DNA from: Endothia cerciana
Lineage: Eukaryota; Ascomycota; Sordariomycetes; Diaporthales; Cryphonectriaceae
Assembly (NCBI GenBank): GCA_026119935.1
Contig: JALRMH010000055.1
Span: 196,549-260,548 of the forward strand
Reading direction: 5' to 3'
Length of the DNA stretch: 64,000 bases
Part shown: positions 22,013 to 34,250 of the stretch, one piece after another
Layout: each line of letters starts with the position of its first letter
Position numbering within the stretch: position 1 is the stretch's first letter
Position numbers and translations under genes: made by a program
The notes under the pieces: model-generated
Told to the model about the DNA's origin: nothing
Seen by the model: the letters and a program-made list of their open reading frames with translations, nothing else
Database searches by the model: none

Positions 22013-25000
22013 ATGCCCTTACTCCCATGGAAGAGAAAGAGGCTTTCCCACGGCACCGAGTCGTCCAGGCCGGAGATCCCTGGTGGTAGCAAAGAAGGCG
22101 GCCCTTCCTACACGACCTCCTTCGCCACAACGGTTGCTCCTAGCGAGGAAGCCGTTCCAAGCATTAGTGATGCGTTAGCACCTGACACCACAGTAGCGCA
22201 GGACATTAGCAACAATGACCCCTTCGGGCTGCATATCCTGGAGGATCAAGACGACAATGACCCTGACGCCGTTGACATTGTGGCATTACATGGCCTCAAT
22301 GGCCACTGGGAAACAACTTGGCAGTCCGCGACCTCCAGCGCGAAGGGCAGACCCATAATGTGGCTCCGCGACTTCTTGCCGCAGCAGGTGCCGCGGGCTC
22401 GAATAATGTCCTTTGGATACGACTCCGCCCTGTTCTTCGGCAAGTCTGTATCGGACGTGGACACCTTTGCAGAGCAGCTACTCGAGGCTCTTATGCCAAT
22501 ACGACTCGATAAGGTCGCTCGACGACCAATCATCTTTATATGCCACAGCCTTGGGGGGATCGTGGTGAAAAAGGTCGATCAGATCCTACGCCTGCTATGG
22601 AATTAACTAATTGTTGTCATCAGCAGGCCATCGTCAGAGCACACGAGAAGGATCGATACCAGAGCCTTCTCAGATCAGTTCGGGGCATCGTATTCTTCGG
22701 AACCCCCCACCGAGGGTCGTCTCTCGCGGCCTGGAGCACTGTTCTTGGCAACATTGCTAGCGCAGCAACTTTTGGCAGTAAGACCAACTGGAAATTATCT
22801 CAAGACCTAAGGATGGACTCCGTCTCACTTCAGAATATTTCCAAGTCCTTTGTCGACAGGGCCAAGAATCTGCAAATAATTAGTTTCTATGAGACCGACA
22901 AGATGGATTACCTTAACTGTAGAGTGAGCATGGTTACACTCGTTTGAGTGAGTTTGTGTGGTGTTAACCGAGAAAAAAGGTAGTCGAAGAAGACTCTGCT
23001 GTGCTTGGCTTCCCTGATGAAGTCAGTATCGGCATCAAAGGGAACCACCGTTCCATCTGCAGATTTCACTCCATCTTCGAACTCAGGTATCGATGCGTCT
23101 GGACGAATATCCAGAACCTGGCTGGCTCCGCGTCGAGCCCGAGTAAGTTGTGATACCCGCACATTTTCAAAATTCCATGCTAATCCAAACTAAAGAGACT
23201 GTTGCCGAGGGCGACGAGTCGAAGGGTACTGGCCGCGGTGATCGTTTTAATACTCCAGGTTCCCAATCGGTCAAACCCGCCCTGGAGTTCAGAGACGACG
23301 TAGCAGAAAGCATCAACCAGCGCGAGTTGGATCAGGCTAAAAAGATGAAAGATGCTCGAGACAAGGAAGAGAAGAAGGCGCAAGCTGCCTGCTATAGGTT
23401 GCTACGGACATCAAACTATGAGGCCCACAAGGATCGATATCCACCAGCTGTTCCTGGCACCTGTCAATGGCTATTGCACCACGAGAAATACCGGGAATGG
23501 GGACAGAAACAAGCTTCCGATCTTCTCTGGATATCGGCTGACCCTGGATGTGGTAAGTCCGTCCTGATCTCTTATCTCATCGACCACCTGAAAGGGTCAG
23601 AGAACAGGATCCAGGTGCCAGAGGTTGTCTGTTATTTCTTTTTCAAGGAGGACAATCATGAGCAGAACAACGCCATTCATGCAGTATCGGCCATGCTTCA
23701 TCAACTATACATGGCTCAGCCATGGTTACTGAAGCACGTCACACACCCGTTCCTGGATCATGGAAGAGATATCCTGAAGCAGTTCAGCTCGCTTTGGAGT
23801 CTCCTTGACGCTTCCTCGACCGATCCGGCTTCACGAGACATCATCCTGATCTTCGACGCCCTGGACGAATGCGAGGCAACCACGCAACGCCAGCTTCTGC
23901 AATCCCTCGTGCGGTTCTACGGAACAAAAGAGGGAGGCAGTCTCACACGACCGCCCTTCGTGAAGACGATTATAGCTAGTCGGCCCGACAATGAGATCAA
24001 GCACGCATTCGACATTCTGCCGACTATCAGACTTAGGGGTGAAGACGAACCTGAGGCCATCAGTCGCGATGTCGAGCTGGTTATTGACCACCATGTCGAG
24101 AACGCCGTCCGTCGCGGACTCCCAAGAGGCATCCTGGAGGAAGTTCGAGTCGGCCTGATCCAGGGCGCCGACCGGACTTTCCTCTGGACCACCCTCGTCA
24201 TCGAGCTTTTGGAAGCTAAAAAGGGTGCGTCTAAGCGGGAACTCATGGAAATTCTCCAGGCCCGAGGAGATATCTTCCGCATATACGAGAGGCTTCTGGA
24301 CCAGAGCACCGACGCCGTGCAAGCCCTGAGGTTGCTACACATCGTTGTGGGCGCGGTGAGGCCCCTAACATTGACGGAGCTAAGCATCGCAATAGCGGTA
24401 GATCCCACCCAGTCTACGTTTGAAGATATAGAGCTCGACATCGTCCACAACTTCGAAGAGCGTGCCAAAGCACTGTGCGGGCACTTTATCCGTATAGTGC
24501 GTGGCACCGTATACTTGGTCCACCAAACAGCGAGGGAGTTTCTACTCGACCACAGAGCAGACGCACAACATCTATTTCAGAGCCCCAAGGCGGACCCTGG
24601 GCCTACACATTGGCAGCAGTCTGTCATTTCACGACGCGCTCACAACGAACTGCTGGACATATGCCTGAAGTACTTGTCCTTGCTAAACGTGAGGGGCTCA
24701 GAACGATCGCTAGCGGAGACCATCTTTCAAGATCAGATCGCCATCAACTTCCTGCAGTATGCCGGTTATCACTGGACATATCATTACCATCGATTAGCAC
24801 CACACTTGACGCAGACCCAGCTTGATACCTGCGCAAGGCTTTGCAATGCGAACACACTCGGATTTGGAAGCTGGTTCAGCAGGGCTTCCGAATCCGCCCG
24901 CAACCCAAAACACAAACTGAAGGAGGGTACAGCACAGCGGGACATCGCCTACTATCTAGGATTGAACGAGGTTGTCGAACTTATGGACAGGATGCTAAAG

Positions 25001-25312
25001 CCAGAACACCTGGAACACCCGGACCTCAGGCGGAAGGCGGGCACGGACCTGCAACCTCAAGGTACGGCTGTCGTCCACGTTCTTGTTGCTACGCTTTTGA
25101 TGTCCGTGTTTTTAGAGATGCTGATGATGCCTACAGGTGCTTTGGACATTGCACCCTCAACGCGCATCTTGTCTTCGGATGACGTTGTCCACCCTCATAC
25201 GATCTCTCCTGGGCACTTGTCTCCGTCACCTCTCAGTGAGGCTGTGGATACCGGATTTCATCTAGCTGGACGTCGGCAGTCTTTCAAAAAAGTTCGACCC
25301 AAATCCTCTTGA
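22013..25312 (+). CDS. NLR-like protein: alpha/beta-hydrolase (SesB-type) + NACHT, 1045 aa
   Basis: Four exons: 22013-22573, 22627-22923, 22980-23142 and 23196-25312. The introns are 53-56 bp, with GTAAGT/GTGAGC donors in two cases and GTCGAT in the first. Residues 85-290 form a serine-esterase-like alpha/beta-hydrolase: a VALHGLNGHW strand-turn, nucleophile elbow CHSLGG with Ser179, and VFFGTPHRGS. Residues about 450-620 are a NACHT NTPase: Walker A DPGCGKS with Lys461, Walker B ILIFDALDE with Asp561, and a downstream IIASRPD sensor. A winged-helix-like region (about 740-800, ending LVHQTAREFL) follows. No ankyrin, WD40 or TPR repeats are present. A 75-bp in-frame span at 25063-25137 could be a further intron. 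Known family: fungal STAND proteins linked to nonself recognition and regulated cell death; the hydrolase would be the effector. Intact. Confidence 0.85.
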
Positions 25313-26508
25313 GTTCATGTCGAGATACATTTGATACCTAAATGATTTGTTTGCAGGGTGACCGGCGGATACATCTGAAAACCGACTAGATATTTTAGAT
25401 TCCGCTTTTGGGTGGTTGTGCGGCTAGGGGAAATAGGAGCATAGTGTAGTACCTTTGGTTCCGACTCGGGACATATAAAAATTAGTTCATCGAATGTCCG
25501 GGAATATATGTATTTTACTGTTGAATCTCGTATCCAGAGGCACTGGAGAGATCTTCCAATATTTCTGCCAAGGACAAGGGCAGCCATGGTAGAAGCCGGC
25601 CGAAGAGTCCGAAGTCTATCTCCCCTGGTGAGAGGCATCCCAGGCATGGCCATCGATATGCTAGCAGCAAGAGATTGTAGTATTGGTACAAAGATTGTGA
25701 TGCGGTCAACTATCAGCCCCTAAGGCTTGAATGATCATATGTTGCCGCGTCACCGATAGGGTCACATCATAGTGTCGCATCCTTGCGTCTCTGACCCCGG
25801 TCATGGCGAGTAATTCCGTAAGAAAAACATCGCCTACAATACGAACTCTACAAGATGTCGAGAGCGGCTCGATGACAACCGCAAGCGCCTGCCGCGGACA
25901 GGCCGGCTGCAATTGTTGCCTCACCGTCTTGCTGAAGGATCGAAAGAACGCCCATGATGATGACCCGCAGACACAAACAAAGTGTGCGCGGCCCCCGCGT
26001 GTTCGTCTGATTCTGCCATCATTCTCCACACGCAGGGTCTGGGTCATGTGAGGGTTGCTGCAGGCTGGCCCAATCGTCCGCTTGTTGGGTACGGGACCGA
26101 CGTTACAGTTCGGATATATCTCATCCTTAGTGGAGGTACATTAATGGCAGACGTCTACAGTGTGGCATAAGGACCCGAGGATGGTCACTCCGCCGCTGAC
26201 CTGGGCCATCCAGACCCGACTAGATTCAAGTTTAGAGTTCAATTCTCCGTGACTTGGTAATAGCGTATTCGAGAATGGGACATAGGGTATTGGCGCCGCG
26301 CGGCATTACACTTTCGGTATTCGCCATGGTGTTGACAGCCGCCACATAAGACTCCATCAATGAGATGTCATGGCGTCCCAACCCGTCGGCGTCGGTGATT
26401 CTTATAAGAAGTGAGGCCTGCTTGTCAACATCACGCGAATTTTACCTTTCTCCGTGTGTTGTTGGCGATTTGCTCCTTTTCCCTTCGGGTTCTGGCTGAT
26501 TTGAAAAG
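25313..26508. other. Intergenic upstream of GH53 gene
   Basis: No gene recognised. Several short frames occur at 25500-26170 on both strands without domain content. The final 100 bp are the GH53 leader. Confidence 0.5.
26403..26408 (+). promoter_or_regulatory. TATA-like element of GH53 gene
   Basis: tataag about 105 bp before the ATG, followed by a pyrimidine-rich leader. Position and context fit a core promoter; there is no other support. Confidence 0.35.
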
Positions 26509-27622
26509 ATGCACCTCTCTCGGGTTTCTCTCGGCCTAGCCTTGGCACGCGGCCTGAGTGCCTCTCTCACTTATAAAGGTGTAGACTGGTCTTCGGTCGA
26601 GGTCGAGGAAGATGCCGGATATACGTACAAGACCACTAGCGGCACCACAGAGGCCTTGGAGACAATCTTGAAGGCCAGTGGTGTCAACACGGTCCGGTTC
26701 GTATCATACCTAATTACGCATTTCTCACTGATCCTAACTTCTGCTGCTCGATATTAGCCAACGAGTCTGGGTGAACCCTTCAGACGGCATTTATGACCTC
26801 GACTATAATATCGCCCTGGCCAAGCGCGCTGGGAACGCCGGCCTCTCGGTCTACCTCGACCTGCACCTCTCAGACACCTGGGCTGACCCAGGTGCCCAGG
26901 CTATCCCGTCTGGGTGGCCAACCGATATTGACGACCTAACATGGGAGCTGTACAACTACACTCTGGCTGTGTCCAACGCCTTTGCTGCTGAGGACCTTGA
27001 GCCTGTAATCATCTCGATCGGCAATGAGATCTCAGCAGGCCTGCTGTGGCCTACCGGTGAGACTCCGGATTACTACAACATCGCGGACCTGTTGCACTCC
27101 GCCGCCTGGGGCATCAAGGATAGCGATCTCTCGACACAGCCCAAGATCATGATCCACCTGGACAACGGCTGGGACTGGTCAGAGCAGCAGTACTTTTACG
27201 AGACTGTCCTGGCCGAGGGCCCGCTCCTGATGACCGATTTCGATGTGATGGGCGTGTCCTACTACCCTTTCTACGGATCCTCCGCGACCCTCGCATCACT
27301 CAAGAGCTCCCTCGCCGACATGGCCAGCGCTTGGGGCAAGGAGATCATTGTCGCCGAGACCAACTGGCCCGTGTCTTGCCCGGATCCCGAGTATGCCTTC
27401 CCCAGCGACCTGGAGAGTATCCCGTTCTCCGCGGCCGGCCAGACGGAGTTTATCGAGGACGTCGCCGCTGTCGTTGCGGCCACGAGCGGAGGGTCAGGTC
27501 TCTTCTACTGGGAGCCGGCGTGGATCAACAATGCCGCGCTGGGCTCGTCGTGCAGCTCGAATCTTATGTTCAGCTCGTCGGGCGAGGCGCTCTCGAGCCT
27601 GGCGGTATTTGAGAGCATTTGA
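26509..27622 (+). CDS. Secreted arabinogalactan endo-beta-1,4-galactanase, GH53 (350 aa)
   Basis: Two exons: 26509-26696 and 26758-27622. The 61-bp intron has GTTCGT, a CCTAAC branch and TTAG. The signal peptide is residues 1-18, and the mature chain begins near SLTYKGVDWSS, a classic GH53 opening. Acid/base Glu153 lies in IGNEISAG and nucleophile Glu263 in AETNWP; their spacing of 110 residues equals that of characterised fungal galactanases. HLDNGWDW and YWEPAWI complete the active-site lining. Full length for the family. The enzyme cleaves beta-1,4-galactan side chains of pectic arabinogalactan I outside the cell, which points to plant-matter degradation. No carbohydrate-binding module is present. 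Its neighbours are unrelated recognition-type genes. Confidence 0.95.
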
Positions 27623-27945
27623 TCTCATGGGCCAGGTAACCTTGGAGGACTGTACATGTGTCCAAGTTTAGCCTCGATATATATATATAGCTAATTTCTC
27701 GATATGGAAATTTGGCTCCCTCGCCCGCGCAGCCTCTCAAACCACCTATCAGAGACACGACTGCTCCCTGCACCACCGTGCCCGGCCTATGATCTTTCAT
27801 TGTATAAGCTGACCAGGCACCTTTAGTGCCGCATGAGCTACTGTTGGGGCTTTCAACTCTATCTTTTGCAGCGGGACCCCATATCGCGTCAACTCTGTCA
27901 AGATTTCTCCTCCCGCTGGTTTACCTGCACGCGGACGACGTCAAT
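27623..27945. other. Intergenic
   Basis: 3' flank of the GH53 gene and 5' flank of the HET gene. A short (TA)n run lies at about 27679-27690. Frames open here without ATG and read into the HET gene; I do not count them. Confidence 0.5.
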
Positions 27946-29876
27946 ATGATCTGCCAGGTGTGCCAGTCTGTGCTCTATATCCCATTTCAGGGCGGTATAA
28001 AAGAGTATAGATGTAAGAGCTCGCTCGCAGTGATTCAAGATGGTGCCGTCTCTTGCTTCAGCTGTCACATATTGTGGTGCCGCTTACAGGGCACTGTCTC
28101 TGCGGATAGCAGCAATCCGACCCTTGGCTTGAGGTTCCTCTTGGAAGCCTCCAAGGCATCTCAGCAGCTGGTTAAGCTGACGATCATCGCGAATCATGCA
28201 CACTCTACAAGAGATTTCAGGGTTTGGGCGCTCCTCGAGGAACCTCTGAGGCAATCCGGATCTCCGGTGCTTCGTGTCCTCCAAAGTGACAACACCGGAT
28301 CTGAGGAGACCCTTGCCTTCGTCAAGGAACGCTTGGGAGAATGCCAAACCAGGCACAAAGAATGTCAGCGCCTGTTCACAAAGACGCCACTCTGGTGTCC
28401 GACGCGCCTGGTTGAGCTTACAGAGGTCGGGCCGCGCCTCATCGAGACGGCCGAGACTGCAGTCCAGGGGCCGTACGCCAGCCTGAGCCACCGCTGGGGT
28501 GGTGCTGAGATTCTGAGGTGTACCCAATTCGCGACCTCAAGGCGGGCATCCAGGTCTCTTCCATGACAAGGACGTTTCAGGATTCCCTACATGTCATCAG
28601 AGCACTAGGGATCAGGCATATATGGCTCGACTCCCTGTGCATCATTCAGGATTCGGGTGAGGATTGGAGACGGGAAGCCATCATGATGGCTAAAGTGTAC
28701 CAGCGCGCCTTGGTCAACGTCGCAGCCACCCGAGCAATTGATAGCGGGACAGGTCTGTTCACCAAGTGGGACCCGAGCAAGATGAGCTCCGGGACCTTCC
28801 GTGTCGAGGCCGAGGCCCTGAATGGAGACTTTCGCATGGTGGAGGCAGCCCTGGAGTCGAATTGGGGATATTGGGACCGGGAGGTGCAGCTGGCGCCCCT
28901 TAACACCCGTGGCTGGGTCATGCAAGAACGGCTCTTTTCACCCCGCGTCCTGCATGTTGCCTCACAACAGGTCTTCTGGGACTGCGCCCAGCTCACAGCA
29001 TCGGAGACGCTACCAACGGGTGCCCTAGCCACCCTCGGCCAGAAGTCCATGTGGATCGACCGGAAACAGGACTCGAAGATGTTCCACCTGACCTCCGGAC
29101 CCGAGCATGGGGACACCAGGAAGGAGGAGGTGTTGGGCGAGTGGGTCAACATCCTCAACGCCTATTCAGCGTGCCAGTTCACGTTCGACTCCGACAAGCT
29201 CATCGCCCTGGCCAGTGTGGCCGACTATGTCGGTAGGCTCCTCGATGATGAGTACTGCTACGGTATGTGGCAGTCTCAGATGGAGATCCAGCTCTGTTGG
29301 TTCGTTGTTCGCAGGCCGAGTGCACGCAGCGAAAACGTCCCTTCCTGGTCTTGGGCGTCCATAAGTGGCCTTGTGGAAACGCTCCCACCGCATCTGTATA
29401 ACCCTAATTATGAGGTCAAGCCACATGCCCTCGTGATTGATATCAGAGTGGGGAGAAAGGAGGGGCGAGGCCACGTCGAAAGCTGGGAGGGTGAGATCAG
29501 GCTGCGGTGCTTCCTCAACCATGTCTGCGTCCAAAGAGCCGGGGGCGACGGGGCTGGGCCACTCCAAATCAAGGGCGCAGCTGACTTCTCAGTGGAAGAG
29601 ACCTTATACTTTGTGCCTGTTTTCGAAGTTCAGACTTGGCACTTGATGCGACGATCCCTTATACGATCGGAATATAGGGGCATACTCCTGCGGGCTACGG
29701 ACGAAACACCGGGCGTGTTCCAAAGATGCAGGCATATCCAAGCATTCTCGCCGTGGTATTTCTCCGGTGGCGAGATTGAGCAAGGCTGGGCAAATTTCAC
29801 CTCTGCGGAGGGCAAAGAACAATTACCCTGCTTGAGTTATGATAATGAGGAAGGGCATCTGATAAAAATTATATAA
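27946..29876 (+). pseudogene. HET-domain protein with one frameshift
   Basis: ATG at 27946 (MICQVCQS). The N-terminal region carries paired cysteines (CQVC, CFSC) typical of HET proteins. The HET domain begins at YASLSHRWGG. Near 28520-28535 the frame slips by one base. In the new frame the domain continues: GIRHIWLDSLCIIQD, DWRREA, AKVYQRALVNVAA, then TRGWVMQERLFSPRV. The C-terminal region runs to a stop at 29876, about 640 residues in total. No intron explains the slip, because the only GT...AG span there is 24 bp and in phase. Known family: HET (PF06985) proteins act in heterokaryon incompatibility and related cell death. Because the rest is clean, the lesion may be a recent inactivation or a sequence error. 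Confidence 0.75.
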
Positions 29877-30309
29877 TCCAACGATGCAGCCGTTCGAGAC
29901 ATCTACCCGGGGTATTCACTGTCGCAGCAGCGAACCTCCAACGGCACCATCAACTTCACGGCGGGAGTGGGAGGGAAACGAGTACGCTATGTATCAGTAT
30001 AGAGTATTACCTATGACTTTATGCTAGACCACATTTCTCATCACGGAACGCTGCGCTACGACGGCGCGATCTCTGTTGACTCAGGAGGCTGTACATGATA
30101 CGCATAGCCGTATCGGCGCTCGTGCTTATTAGGCAGTTATCCAGGTAAGGCGCACTATGATGCTAACAGGGTCTCAAACTTGGACAAGTCGAAAATTAGG
30201 TTTATTATCCAGGATTAGGTGCATTTTGGAAACCTGAAAAAGTACACCTTATTCGACTTGTGTGTTATGTTGTTGAATCCAAGCGCAGGGTCCTTGAGGA
30301 CATGAAGCT
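29877..30309. other. Intergenic between convergent genes
   Basis: Shared 3' flanks of the HET and dioxygenase genes. Nothing else seen. Confidence 0.55.
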
Positions 30310-31712
30310 TTACTTTGGTACATGCTCCGCACGAAGCGTGCCAACACAATCGTCCTTTCTCGTGACGAAGATCCCCTCCCGGACCTCACCCTCGATTCCT
30401 CCTAGGGCACCTGTAGTGCAGAAACCAAGCATTCTCTTTACCCGATCCGACAACTTCGCCTCGACGTCCTTCCGCAGGGACAAGAAGTTGTTCTCCTGCT
30501 GTCGGATAAAACTCCTCATGAAGAACATGAGAATGGCGGGCCTCTCGCCGGTCTTGGCATTGTTAGGCCCGGTGGCGTGCCACAACCTGCTGTCGGTGAT
30601 GAGGGCTGTTCCGGCTGTGCCCTCGGCCGCGATCGTGCCCTCCACGCTGAAGATGTCCTCGGGAGCGACGGCGCCGAGGTGAGATGCGGGGAACACGCGG
30701 GTGCCGCCGTTCTCCTCGTTGAAGTCCTCGAGGAACCAGAGGATATTCAGCCCGAATGCGAGATTGCGAAGCGGGGGCTGGATGGCGACCTGGTCGGTGT
30801 GCAGCTGCATGGGGCTGCCGCCTGGGCGGGTGATGCTAGCAGGGAGGGAGAGTCAGCAGATCCTTGGGGCTCATGAAGATGGTTACTTACTTGGCACTGT
30901 AGCTGTGGATCAGAGCGTGTTCGCCTAGGAACCACGGGACGAGGGCATCGATCAGTGGGTGGTTGAGGAAGTCAATAAATTCCTCGCCCTTGTTGATGAG
31001 GGTCCAGATCCGCTGGTTGGCCCCGCCTCCATCCTCCTGTCCCACGCCAGCCTTGTTCTCGCCAGCGGCCTGCTCCTTCACAGCCTTCTTCAGGATGGCG
31101 TTCTGTTGAGGCGTCAAGGCATTCTTGAACAAGCCATAGCCAAACTCCTCGATGTCACGCCTGACCTGCTCCAGATCCTCCGTGGGCTTCGGCAGTCGGG
31201 GGAACGCCCCTGGCACAACCTTCTTTGGCGGCACGGGAGGGGTGGGTGTGAGCAGGTCGGCGAACTTTATCCCGAGAGGGATGTTGCCCTTTGGCATGGC
31301 CGCAGGGTGGAAGAAGGCATCCTTGAAGAGTCCGTATCGAGGCTCCAGCTTGCCTTCGTAGAACTGGGCGATGTCTGCAGGCCGCATTAGTCAACTTGCG
31401 CCCTTAAATGAGTCGATATAATAACAAGGTTGTCTTACATTCAGGCTTCATATTCAGCACCGTAGTAGGCTCGCCGGAGAACTCCTCAACCAGCTTGGCC
31501 TCCCCCGAACGGGCATCAAGGAAGACAGGCGGCCGGTCGCCAAAGGTGAGGGAGATGACACCGTTCAGCTGGCCGAGAAGGGGCAGTTTCTCCTTGATTA
31601 TCGCATGGGCACGGATAACATCGTCATCGGCCTTCTTGGACCAGTCGACGTAGGACTGGCCGCTGAAGTCGAGCCCGGGCGTGAAGGTCTTGCCTGGAGC
31701 CACGCCTGCCAT
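30310..31712 (-). CDS. SCP2-PhyH fusion: phytanoyl-CoA dioxygenase family protein (427 aa)
   Basis: Three exons: 31439-31712, 30891-31374 and 30310-30835. The introns (64 and 55 bp) carry GTAAGA and GTAAGT donors and end CTGCAG and GCTAG. Residues about 15-125 look like an SCP2 sterol/lipid-carrier domain (a GVISLTFGDRPPVFLDA strand pair and LNMKPE near the end). Residues about 165-400 are a PhyH-type 2-oxoglutarate/Fe(II) dioxygenase: HxD motif H265-T-D267 in QLHTDQ, distal His339 in RLWHATGP and Arg351 in GERPAI. The metal triad and the co-substrate arginine are therefore present. Expected reaction: hydroxylation of a lipid-like or natural-product substrate, which the SCP2 part may bind. 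No signal peptide; the C-terminus (HVPK) is not a clear peroxisomal signal. Intact. Confidence 0.85.
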
Positions 31713-34250
31713 TGTGAACGATTGACTGTAGCCGTACTTTGGTACCGAAGAATTTTTTGCGAGGTTACAACAATAATGGCCTACACCTTGAATAGCACGA
31801 TAGCCTGTCCGTGGAGCTTTCGGAGTGCGTGCTCCCTCGCATCGAGCCTGTCCTTCAGTTTTAATATGTGATCTTGAATGTGACAGTTTCACCTGAGGTA
31901 TCACTACCCTCGGCTACCTCTCACGCCATAAGGCCAGATAAAATGGACCCTGGTGGGCCCGACCTTCCCCATCTCCTGGAGAGGAGCTTTTGTGGACAGA
32001 GGGAAAGTACTCACTCAGTGTTACGGTGTCTATGCCAACGTAGCATTTGGCACTATTGCGATGCCGATACGCAGACACATGTGATGTGCTGACACCCCCA
32101 TGCCTCCCTCCTCACCGCTTCGAGATCTCGCATTGCAATCATGCATGCGCACCATCTTCTCCCAGTCACCGCACTCGCCAGACGTTGGTCCGAAGCGCAT
32201 TCCCTCTTCGGGTCAAGGTCATCGCCCATCCTGCTCTTGGCAGGGCCAGCTCTAGGCGAACAACTACCGAAATTGAAATCGCTTACGTTGACCGCCGACT
32301 GTACTGGCCCACTACTTGTGATCCTGCGGGCATCCGGATATAAAATGAACAGGACCCCTGCGAGCCAGGGAGTAAAGGGGCGCCTTGATTTTGTGGAGAA
32401 CACTAAAAGATCCTCTTGAAACGTTCGAGGCCGCTGAGGAATCTATAGGGTCTTCCGATATTACTGGTTGTTACCGGTGCAGGGGAATTGCGTTACTCAG
32501 TCATTGCCAACACCCTATGGCTTCGGCCCTGATTTTCAGGAGTGATCTAGCAAGACGTTACGGCTTGTAATATAGGATATAGGAAGATGCAAGGATAAAT
32601 CTCGTCCAAGTAGCAGAGTTAATGTTAGTAGTCGGGATTGTAATAGGGAGAGGCTCGTCCGGGCAGAGGTCCTCCATAGCTAGCTTGACCCCCTTACACA
32701 GGATAGCCCATAGATCATATAAAGTGGAAATGCGTCGACGTCCCTATAACAGCTGAGATACTGTCATCCTGTTGGCTATGCCCATCCTAGAGCCAGGGAG
32801 CCGCACAGTTCTCTGTGTGGTCATCGAGGAAATGCAAATAAGCCGGAGAATAGCGAGGAAACAGATGAGCATGCGCTGGTTCTAGTAATCACTTCGTACC
32901 AGATTACATCTACAATCTAGAACGAGCCGGGTAGTCAATACGGCCCCACCTAATCCGCACCGGGGAAGGGCTGCCGAGGACTTTTAGCATCCTTTACGGA
33001 TGTTTGTGGATCACTCAAAGCCGGGGCCCAAATGTCCGATGAAGAAGCCGTTCTGGAGGGGTTGGCTACTTCTGAGTGGAGTTGCTGGCTCACGAGCTTC
33101 AGTATCGTCTCATTCAACGAGTATTATCAACGGAGGTTTGGAGAGTCGCTTTCCCCGCGGCAAGCACTAGACTCAATTTATGATATGCAATGTAGTTCTT
33201 TCAATGACGGATGTGAAAGACATGTCTTCATCCCACGGTCGTCCACTATCCTTTTCCTGCGTATGGAGTATGAAATAAGGTAACGGGTAGATAATCTGTT
33301 CTTCAGATCGTGATGGTAACCGCAAGTAGACCTTGGACATCCTGCGCCCCTTTCCCCTTCTAGCCGCAACGTTTTTGAAGGGGGGCGGGGTTCAATCGAG
33401 TCATTCAACTGTCCTTGTTGGTCTCCACGCACTTCGATGATGCTGGCGCAAGTTTGAGGGAAAAGCATACAGCGCATTCTCAATTGGTCCAAATCAGCAA
33501 CGCTGCTGGGTTCATATGGGATCCACAGGCGGCCACGTAAGGCGGTAATGGTGACACGCAATTCATGAGGCGAGGCCACCGACCGGTGCGGCGTATTGTG
33601 CACGGGCTGTTACAGACTGAATCAATAATCTGGATTGGATTGGGGGGTTCTTTTTTTTTTCTTCAACACCTATCTGGACGAGTGTCTCTCTTGGCAGGAT
33701 AACCTTGGATGTCCGGCTGCATATACAACAATATGCACCTCCTATAGATGCAATCCGAACTTGACAAGAGCGTTGTAACTTTGTCCATCGTCCATGCGGC
33801 AGGTGACATCTTCCTCCCCTGGCACTGCTGATACGCTTGGCTTCCCTAAATTTCCAAACAGCTGCTTCTAGGTTTGGCCCCACCTAGCGAATAGGTCCGG
33901 GTCCGCATGTAGCAATGCTCGACACTGGCAATGAATCGAGACCACCGAAAATACAGGAGAAATTTGTCCTGTGAAGGATTATCTGTGCATGGGAACCATT
34001 CGCTCGCCCCGTGAAGCGAGTTTCATTATTCCTCGCCTCCCCAAGGTGAGCTTTTGACTCAGATTATTATTCCTGTTTGCCTCAGAGCTTCTCGAACTTT
34101 TGAATTCTTTCTTATCATGTCCTTTCGCCGATCAGCGCTCCGGCTCCTCTTCAGTACTTTGTGTTTGCTACGGTCTCATCCCCTACTTCATCCCTCACCT
34201 CCGCCCGAAGGGAAGCAGGATTTCCTAACGAGGACTTGGGGAACGCACAA
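31713..34250. other. Long intergenic stretch, no supportable gene
   Basis: About 2.5 kb upstream of two divergent genes. Several frames of 80-140 codons occur on both strands (for example 33178-33603 minus), but none has recognisable domains or splice sites. A T-run lies at about 33652-33661. The last 200 bp are the leader of the receptor-like gene. Confidence 0.45.

Noticed and set aside
28515..28545. Micro-intron explaining the HET frameshift
   Set aside because: The only GT...AG span is 24 bp, too short to splice and a multiple of three, so it would not change frame.
28084..29567. Several minus-strand frames of 100-170 codons
   Set aside because: Antisense to the HET gene, with no domain content.
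30577..31390. Plus-strand frames of 70-143 codons
   Set aside because: Antisense to the SCP2-PhyH exons.
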